Assembly: GCA_941918925.1 (NCBI GenBank)
Contig: OW799236.1
Span: forward strand, 17,831,474-17,895,473
Source: Phyto melanocephala
Lineage: Eukaryota > Arthropoda > Insecta > Diptera > Rhinophoridae
Length of the DNA stretch: 64,000 nucleotides
Reading direction: 5' to 3'
Made by a program: the position numbers and the translations under genes. Below, piece by piece: positions 56,017-64,000 of the stretch. Numbering within the stretch: the stretch's first letter is position 1; each line of letters begins with the position of its first letter. The notes under the pieces were generated by a model. It made no database searches. It saw only the letters and a program-made list of their open reading frames with translations, and was not told where the DNA came from.

Positions 56017-56412
56017 TTTTAAAATATATAAACAGTTTTTTCTATTGAGCTTGAGATCACTTTTCTTAATAAGAAATAGTTTTAATTTTATTTTCCGATA
56101 TTTCGCTACCACATTGGGTAGCTTCTTCAGCGAAAGTTTTTTACAATTTTTAACAATTAAAATATTAGAATTGTTAAAAAACAATTTTTTTTTTTAACAA
56201 GGCGGAAAAATTTTTTGTTTACATTTAAAATAACAATCGAAAATTCAAATACATACATATATCACAAAAAATATTTTTGTCAACAATTTTACAATTTTTT
56301 TAAAAAAGACAATAAGGTAGCGAAATATCGAAAAATAAAATTAAAACTATGTTTTATTAAAAAAAGTGATCTCAAGCTCAATAAAAAAAAACTGTTTATA
56401 TATTTTAAAAAT
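56017..56412. mobile_element. fold-back repeat with ~95-bp arms (Penelope-like?)
   Basis: The arms 56017-56117 and about 56317-56412 are inverted copies, sharing ATATATAAACAGTTTTTT, ATTGAGCTTGAGATCACTTT, AGTTTTAATTTTATTTT and CGATATTTCGCTACC. The minus strand of the left arm reads CTGAAGA, A, GCTACC, loop, GGTAGC, GAAA, which resembles a hammerhead-type core with one extra base. Such cores are known in Penelope-like retroelement terminal repeats. No coding sequence for such an element is present. Confidence 0.6.
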
Positions 56413-58737
56413 TAATTAATATCAACATTTTTAAAATTTATTAATGTAGCAAAATTTTGAACATTTCACTAAAAGAACATAAACATTTTGAAAATTTTGC
56501 TATAAATATCAACATTTTAAAAACTTTAATAAAAAAAATAACAAATTTGGAATTTAAGTAAAATTTGACTACTACAGTGAGGCCTAGATTATTTGATTAT
56601 CCGGGAATTCTTAAAATATTAAAAATGTTAAAATTCTCATAAAAAAAAATAAGGAATCACCTAACACGAAATTTCTATGAATTATTCATATTGTTCATAA
56701 AATGCTCAAATAACTGTGTTACTATTTAAATATAACAATTTTTCTCAGTTAATTAATGAAAAAAGTACATGTAAAAAATTAGCCGAGAAAATTGATTATC
56801 CAGAATGATTCTGGCTCTGACCATTGCAGATAATCAAGGTCTCACTTTAATAACAAAATTTTAAAATTTTTCTGAAAGTTGATAAATATTGAAAATTTTT
56901 CTAAAAAAAACAAAAATTTAAAAAAAAATTCTACATATTTAAAAATTTTACTCAAAATAGCTAAATTATGTAAATATTACTAAAACTAGCTTTATTTTAA
57001 AAATTTTATTAAAATCGAACATTTTTAAAAATTTTTGCTTTTATTTTACCTAAAAATCGAACACTATAATAAAAAGTTAACTAAACATCGAAAATTTTTT
57101 AAATTCTCTCTTAAATAGAAAAGCAAAAAAATTCTTAATTTTTCTAAAACGAAAATACTTGAAAAAAATAAACGTAATCTAGAAATATAAACAAACAAAT
57201 ACATAAATATATAAATAATAAAATATTGTCTTTAAAACATTTTAGTTCATATAAAAAGAAAATTAAATAAATCAATTAACTAATATATAAAAAATTATTT
57301 ATTTATTTAAAAAACTATAAATTTTCAAATATTTTTCTGTAAACAACCATGCTTTATTTTGGTAGTATTATGTACTATTTTTTCTTAATTTACTATTGTA
57401 ATAATAATTAATTACTTCCTCTTAACATTTGCCATTACCCGCTAAGAAAATTAATCAGGTGTTTATTTAAAAACAATAATTATTTCTTATAAAAGAAATC
57501 AAGAGTAGCAATTAATTATAGAGAGCCCTACTACAGTCGTTATCAAGTCAAGTATTTTAATACATGACAATTAAATAGTGATTAGTCGGTTATATCACTT
57601 GCCTAATACAATTGATTCGAGATATACTTAAAAAGTCATTAAGAAAGTCTTTAAAAGATAATATTAGATGAGCTCCGGACAAGTAACTTAAAGTGCTAAC
57701 AAATTTGTTTGCAACAACAATCTTAATATTTCTAAAGATTTGTAGTAGCGTGTGATATAAAAACAAAATGTAAATTGTGCGTGATCGTACAATTATGATC
57801 AAGGACTTTTAAGTTAAAAAAAAAACAAAAACTCAGTTTATAATACATCATAATATTGCCTAAAACCTTGGGTAATAAATTAATTAATTAATTTTTAGTT
57901 TATTAAATAGATTTTAATTACTGAAGGCAGTAAACGTCATTTAATTATTTGATACTAAGCAAACAAACACTTGACGAAATGGACGTAACCACAAAAATGT
58001 ATTTATTTAAATTGTCTCCTCCTTGTAATATGTTTTAACTATATTTTTCAAAAAAAAATGGTTACGCTTATTTGAGCAAATATTTGCCAAATACCTAATA
58101 GCTTCAGTTCTCGTTTCAATTCTAATGACTAAGAGCAAAAAATATTTAAGAGCATTCAACTTTTTAAAATCGCACAAATTCTATACAAAATTTTAATTTT
58201 GTTCAGCATTAAGTTGTTCTACTATTTCAATAGCTAAAGCATATAGTCGCTGCTTCGGCGTTATCGGTTATGAAATGCTTTTTCTGCTCTTCTGAAAACT
58301 TTGTAAAAAAAAAAACACATAACTGAATTTGTGAGAACAGCGACGATATGTACTCTAGAAAAACTGAAGTTTTGCAACATTCTCGCCGAGAAAAATGAAC
58401 ACTCGCAAGCAGCAACGGTTTTATCATTTGCACTGTTGTATCGGTATTAATGCTAGTAGATGTAAACATTGTTGTCAGCTATCGGAATTTCAAAAAGCAC
58501 ATAAGCCCCTAAATAAGCGAGTAATTTCAATAAATAACACAGAGTTTAAAATGTTTTACTTTTGATTCTATTTATTTCATAAAATTTAAAATTTTGATAT
58601 AAAATAATAATAAGTTCTCATGGCTCCTATTAGAAGTATATGATGCAGATAAATTAAAACATAATTTTATTTTAAATAATACATTTTCAAATAGTGCACA
58701 AATTTAACTTCACAGTCAATAAAATCACAATTTTACA
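56413..58737. other. Very AT-rich unassigned DNA
   Basis: Bases 55900-57100 reuse words such as TATAAATATCAACATTTTAA and AGCAAAATTTTGAA irregularly (cryptic repeat). The 80-codon minus ORF at 58227-58469 is in a less AT-rich patch but unrecognised. Confidence 0.3.
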
Positions 58738-58836
58738 AATCAATTGCCAGCTTTTAGACGCCAGATGCCCTCTAGAACAATTAATTTTACAACTGGCAAC
58801 GAAACTAAAGTTATATATTGCTATCGATAATCCACA
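58738..58836. repeat. decayed copy 2 of the 54504 MITE
   Basis: AACTGGCAACGAAACTAAAG then TATTGCTATCGATAATCCAC matches the right end of the MITE at 54504-54704 with several substitutions. The left part (AATTGCCAGCTTTTAGACGCCAG) is largely lost. Confidence 0.5.
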
Positions 58837-59192
58837 TAGAAGTCTATAGATATTCTATTCTTTATATCATCTGGTCAAAACAGCATTTGAAGTATAAATT
58901 ATGATGCTATTAACATGAAAATTGCTATCAATGTAAATATTTACCTTATCAGGGTGACAATTGTTGCTCTGCAAAACTACAAAATAAACAGTGTTTTGCA
59001 TATCAATTTCTCTTTTTTTATTTTCACCTTTTTTATGCATCTCCACACAAATTTAATTTTTTAAATATTCAATAGGTTTGATCAACTTTATTTACAAAAT
59101 AAATTCTAGTAAAAAGAAGGTGCTTTATGTCTCATAAACCATACAGGATATCAAGAAACGTGTTTCGGAATTTAATTACAATTAATAATAAA
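58837..59192. other. Unassigned AT-rich DNA
   Basis: No gene recognised. Confidence 0.3.
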
Positions 59193-60113
59193 ACAAGTAA
59201 GAGAGCTATATTCGGCCATGCCGAATCTTATATACCCTTCACAACGTGTAGTCACGCAATAACAATATTTTGTATCACCATTCATCTCATATGAAATACG
59301 TACATATGTACATATGACAAACATACATATATAAAAACATTCCATTGTAGAACTATAAATTTACGTTTGAGTGTTAAAAAAAATATAAAAAAATTTTTTT
59401 TTAAAAAATTAAAAAAAAATAATTGAAAAAATAAAACAAACAAAAAATAAAAATATTAAATAGAAAATAAAAATAAAAAAATATTAAAAAAACTATTAAA
59501 AAAAATCAAAAAAAAAATTTTTTAAAAAATAAAACAAAAAAAATATATAAAGATATAAAAAAAAATTAAAGAAAAAAGTAATAAAGATATAAATAATAAA
59601 TATAAAATAAAAATAAAAAAAATTTAAAAAAAAAATTTAAAAAAATTAAAAAAAAATAAAAAAAAAAATTATGAAAAATAATAAAAATATAAATAATATA
59701 TATAAAATAAAATAAAAAATAAAATTTTTTTTTGGGCTCAGCTGGGGTTCGATGCTACGTTTACTCTAACCAGTATACCACGTTTGAATGTATGTATGTT
59801 GTTGTTGTATGTTGTTGTTGTAAGTTGTTTTTGTGTTAAAAAAAACGAGGTGGCCGAGGGTTCTTGCTCATATCTTAGTTGTTTATGTACCGATGTTTCT
59901 GATTTTTAAAACGGATCAAAAAGTGGATTTCAACATACACACGGAAGTTGATTTCAACATCAGATGGACAGACTGACATAGCTTAGTCGACTCCCCTATT
60001 CATAAGCTTTTAGAAAATATATATGTACTTATGGGATCGGAAATGAAAATTGTAGAAATTTCATACGGAAAGACAATCCTACATATACACTTTTTCACTG
60101 TGTGAAGGGTATA
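59193..60113 (-). mobile_element. Helentron-like element, C-type, complete but diverged
   Basis: The 3' terminus ACAAGTAAGAGAGCTATATT (hairpin ATTCGGC-CAT-GCCGAAT) is at the left. Then come an A-rich core, the tRNA-like module (GGGGTTCGATGCTACG) and a shortened head with a duplicated GTTGATTTCAACAT segment. The 5' repeat GAAGGGTATA ends at 60113. Its pairing partner at about 60083 is mutated (ATATACAC). Confidence 0.75.
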
Positions 60114-62697
60114 AAAAAATCCACTCAAATAACCGCAACATTTTACACTATCAATCCTTATAATTTTCTTAATTAATATTTCTAATATATTAAGTTAAAA
60201 GTATTTCCAACTTTATATAATTTTAAAATGAGTAAATATTTTTAAGTTTTGTTAAGATACAAGATACGTAAGGATAACTTAAGATAATTATTAATTTAAA
60301 ATTTCTTGTTTGGTGTCACCCAAGAAAAAGAAAATCACTAAAGGAAAAAAAGCTCTGAGAACTGACTTTAAAATTTTCCGCTTCAAAAATTAAAAAAAGC
60401 TCTAAAAACAGTGCTAAAATTACCGCCTGGACAGCGCTGAATGTAAATAAAATGTAGTCAACTCTTAAATTCTAATGGAAATTGAAGGCAATACTTGTGC
60501 GTCTTTCGTTTATATATTTTGTTAAAACTTCTAAAAAAACTCCCCATTATATTATGTCGCTTAAGCTGCATTTAGCTTAACTTTTATTCAGTTGTCACTA
60601 TTTAATAAAAGCTAAAGAAAGAAGAAAAAACAAAAATTATAAATCACCTCAATAAAAACTAAATAAAAAATGTAATCTGCTATAAAGTTAAGAAATGCAA
60701 TTTGAAAGACGAAAATCTCTAAAAAAATTCTCACATCAAATTGAAAGTCCTGGTAAAATACCTCAACAATAAGCCCTTGTTTACATGCGTTTTTTTTTGA
60801 CATCTTATTACCATGTCATGTGATATTATACAATATTGTGTTTAATAACTGTTTATTATATGACAATGACAATAAAATCTACATAAAGCTATACTTTATG
60901 ATGTTATAGTTGAACTAAGGACATCCTGTTTAAAGATATAAGCAACATAAAACCAAAAAAAAAAACATGTCCTTCGAACTATAATATTAAAGAAAACAAC
61001 TTGCCAAAAGAGGAAATTATAGTTTACATTGAGGAAAAAAAACCAACATGCTGGTTATATCACATCACATAAAGCTCAAATGGTGGTGGCATATTTTTTG
61101 GCAAAGGAAAAAAAATAAATAAAAAATACTAAAAAAAAGTAGTGCGCTACACTACGGGAAGAGGTAATAGTGTTACAGGAGAAGGTTAAAGAACACTGTA
61201 TATAGCGGAATAACAAAAAAAAACCTTAAAGTAAATTTTTTAAAAATTAATAAAAAAATTTAAATAAAAATAAACTTATTTAAATTTATAAAAAAAATTG
61301 TAAAATTATTTGAATTGCTTAAATTACTGTGTTACATTTTCCTTGAACAAACTAAATAGCTTGCGATCTCCTACTGAGATATTTTTACCTAGAAATTTTA
61401 TAGCTCATGTATGTGTTTGGGTATATTTGGTTTATGTCCCTAAAAGATTTTTGTTTTTAAGTACGGAGTACTATTTAAGTAATAAACTAGTTTGTTGGCT
61501 CTTTAGTTTTTTTTTTTTTTTTTTAATTTCATGTTAGAATATTTTGTATACAACTTGTTGTATATAAAGAAATTTAATACGCCTGTTAAACAAAATAAGT
61601 CCTAAAAAAACAAAACGAAAAAAAGCAATAATAAAAACAAAGACAGGCTGTTGCTAATATAGTTACAGTACTTGATTGTGTTGTCTTCAATAAAAAAAAA
61701 CCTTAAAGTGGATAATCAAGGCAAATTCCGGCGATTTGAAACATCAAAATAACAAACTATGCAAAGCAAATGACCGCATATAAAATAATATAAATCAACT
61801 TAAAAGGAGGCCAAGGGTTTTTGATGAATTTTTAAAGAAACCACCAGTACGGAGAATAAAATATTTAAATAATAAAAATAGAAAATGTATTTAACGGAAT
61901 TGTGCTTCCACATAACGGTATGGCAAGTTTTGCACAAGAATACACACAAAAAAAATTAAAGAAATCCACACAAAAAAAGTTGCGTATAAGTTACAGCATA
62001 CTTTTAGGGAGTTGAATACAAACAGCACACACAAAAAAAAAACTGTCATATTTTCAAAATTAAATAAAAAAGTATTCTTTCAATTAAATTATAGAAAAAC
62101 AAATTTAAATATTAAACATGTTAAAACTCATCTACCCTTACTAAGTTGAATCAAATTATTTTTCATCCAAGGCTTCTAAATTTATGTTAATTTATTTAAC
62201 ATTTTACCCCTTTAGCTGCTTTCAATGACCGTTTTTGAAAAATTTAGTTATCTCTGCAATTTCATCATTTAATATGACATTTTAATTTGTTTTATTACGC
62301 GTCTGTCGTTTAAATACTATAACAGAATAATAACACAGAGACAGAAACAACGTGCGCCTGTCTGCTTTCTACGACAGACAATTTTTAATTTTTTTTGGTT
62401 TGGTTTAACAAACATTTGCAAAAGTGAATGTCATTTTCATAATTACTACACAGAGATAAAAAATAGGAACCAAAACTATAAATTACACTAGAGCACAAAG
62501 CAAAAGGGAAATTAAATGTTTTTGAAGCGTTTTAGATAATTAAAAAGCAAATGCAATGATTGCAATTTTATATATTTGTTTTGTTTTCAATAGAAAAAGT
62601 ATTATTCACTTTTGACACAACCTTAGTCGAATTTTCGAATATTACAGGAAAACAAAACAAAAATAAAAACAAATCAAAAAAATAAATATAAATAAAA
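60114..62697. other. Unassigned AT-rich DNA
   Basis: No gene recognised; the ORF at 61310-61537 is low-complexity toward its end and without motifs. Confidence 0.3.
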
Positions 62698-63150
62698 ACA
62701 AGTAAGAGCGCTATAATTGGCTGTGCCGAATCTTATATACCCTTCACAACGTGTAGTCATGCAATAACAATAGTTTGTATCACCATTCATCCCATATGAA
62801 ATACGTACATACATATAAAAAACATACATATATAAAAACTTCCCATTGTAAAATTATAAATTTACGTATGTATGTTAAAAAAAATTAAAAAAAAAAATTT
62901 AAAAAAAAATAATTAAAATATATATAATAAATATAAAACAAACAAAAAATAAAAAAAATAAAAAAAATATAAATAATATATTAAATAAAAAATAAAAAAA
63001 AATAAAAAAAAAGATATAGAAAAATTTTTTTTTGGCTCAGCTGGGATTCGATGCCACGTTTGTATGTATGTATGTTGTTTTTGTGAAAAAAAAAATCGAG
63101 GTGGTCGTGGGTTTTTGCTCATATCTCAGTTGTTTATGTACCGATGTTTC
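62698..63150 (-). mobile_element. Helentron-like C-type element, head truncated
   Basis: The 3' terminus ACAAGTAAGAGCGCTATAAT is at the left, followed by an A-rich core and the tRNA-like module (GGGATTCGATGCCACG). It ends abruptly in the head at TTTATGTACCGATGTTTC, where an E-type core begins in the opposite orientation. Confidence 0.7.
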
Positions 63151-63918
63151 AAATATAGATGGATCAAATATAGTTATTACGACTTTGCCGCCTGTTATTA
63201 CCACGATATTAGGCTTGACCAGTGAAATACTGTAAACTATAAAAAAGTTATAATCCAAGATGGCATCCTAAAGACTATGTCGGGAAATTTTTTTATCTCG
63301 ACCCCATCAATCTGGGTATCAAACGAAAGGGGCTTAGCTAATAGAACAGAACTAACTATGTAAAAATTTAAAATCGAAATAGTGTAGGAAATAATTAAAC
63401 AAAATTGTGTATAGTATTAAATCTAAAATCCAGGGTATGTTGCGATAAGGTCACTGTACGTGTGTACGTGATGGTGAAGGGTTTAATTAGATTCGTCACA
63501 GCATTCATTCTTATCTACATGTGTCTACTAATAAAGTATGGACACATGCATATTCAGAGTTGTTTTAGTCAGGTCCGTGTGTTGCTTGAAATAAAGTTTC
63601 TCAAGCGTACGTATGTCGTACAAAATTCATATGTAGCGACAATATATTCATGAAAGAAAATGTTGGCATTCAAAAAACAGCAAAATCGGATCTTAATAAG
63701 CTAAGATATAAGCACAACATCTCAAATACCAATTTTTATTAACCTAAGTTTTAAATGTATTTTAGTTCGCAAATAACTTTTAGACATGACTGTACACGCA
63801 TGTCAAACAAATACTTTCGAGATCATTTATAGTTATTTAATTCGTATATTATATATATCTCAGCGTTAGTGAAGAGTATATAAGAATCAGCACAGTCAAA
63901 AAAAAGCACTATTGCTTT
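63151..63918 (+). mobile_element. Helentron-like E-type tail, joined to the preceding copy
   Basis: CCAAGATGGCATCCTAAAGA, CGACCCCATCAATCTGGGTA and ACGAAAGGGGCTTAG match the E-type copies. The end reads GTGAAGAGTATATAAGAATC then AGCACAGTC, then a degraded AGCACTATTGCT terminus. The middle (63430-63850) is not matched elsewhere in the window. The ORF at 63405-63653 is unrecognised. Confidence 0.5.
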
Positions 63919-64000
63919 ATCTATGTATGACAGGTTTTTTATTTTTATGTATGAACGTATTAGAATATGATAATTTTTTGTTTTCGTAGGTGGTTTCATT

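Noticed and set aside
56100..56130. Functional hammerhead ribozyme
   Set aside because: The core words are present, but an extra A precedes stem II and stems I and III are not evident, so only hammerhead-like is claimed.
60540..60580. Small AAGCTGCATTTAGCTT inverted repeat as an element or regulatory hairpin
   Set aside because: Too short and imperfect to separate from chance at this AT content.

Overview
The window looks like AT-rich, repeat-dense nuclear DNA from a higher fly (Diptera, probably a calyptrate). The evidence is an insect-type secreted lipid-binding protein gene with a short intron, a fly-type intron-containing tRNA-Leu(CAA), and many elements built like the DINE-1/INE-1 non-autonomous Helentrons known from Drosophila. 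The species call is inference.

Only one intact protein-coding gene is visible: a two-exon TULIP-fold (takeout/JHBP or group-7-allergen type) gene at 6468-7310, with a TATA box and polyA signal. The only other functional-looking gene is the tRNA-Leu at 43671-43794 (minus), with a degraded, inverted paralogue at 46871-46957. A core-promoter-like site followed by a perfect splice donor (25381-25510) and a more complex ORF just upstream (24116-24496) are weak candidates for an unannotated gene. No LTR or LINE coding region was recognised.

Layout. 1-3.4 kb: hAT transposase relic carrying a hAT MITE with 8-bp target duplication, then a second MITE. 5.4-5.9 kb: mariner-type relic. 6.3-7.4 kb: the TULIP gene. 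8.4-14.1 kb: tRNA-like SINE candidate, several fold-back MITEs, a Tc1 N-terminal relic and a SINE-like retroposon with a CCTAA tail. 15.7-21.4 kb: stack of nested Helentron-like copies. 21.4-31.9 kb: mostly unrecognised AT-rich sequence, with a recurrent 20-bp motif and a hairpin MITE. 31.9-43.0 kb: more Helentron-like copies in both orientations, separated by unassigned DNA, a MITE and short tandem repeats. 43.7-48.2 kb: tRNA, hairpin MITE, mariner deletion derivative, tRNA pseudogene and transposase relics. 47.8-51.7 kb: a layered pile-up in which a Tc1-like transposase relic is split by a hAT element and a Helentron-like element, and the latter carries a mariner-like insertion. 51.7-64 kb: AT-rich DNA with MITEs, a Penelope-like(?) fold-back and three more Helentron-like copies.

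The genes do not form a pathway. The interest lies in the order of transposon insertions, the modular architecture of the Helentron-like family (shared ends, swapped cores, a tRNA-like T-arm module, a 288-bp dimeric minisatellite core), and several short repeats I could not assign.
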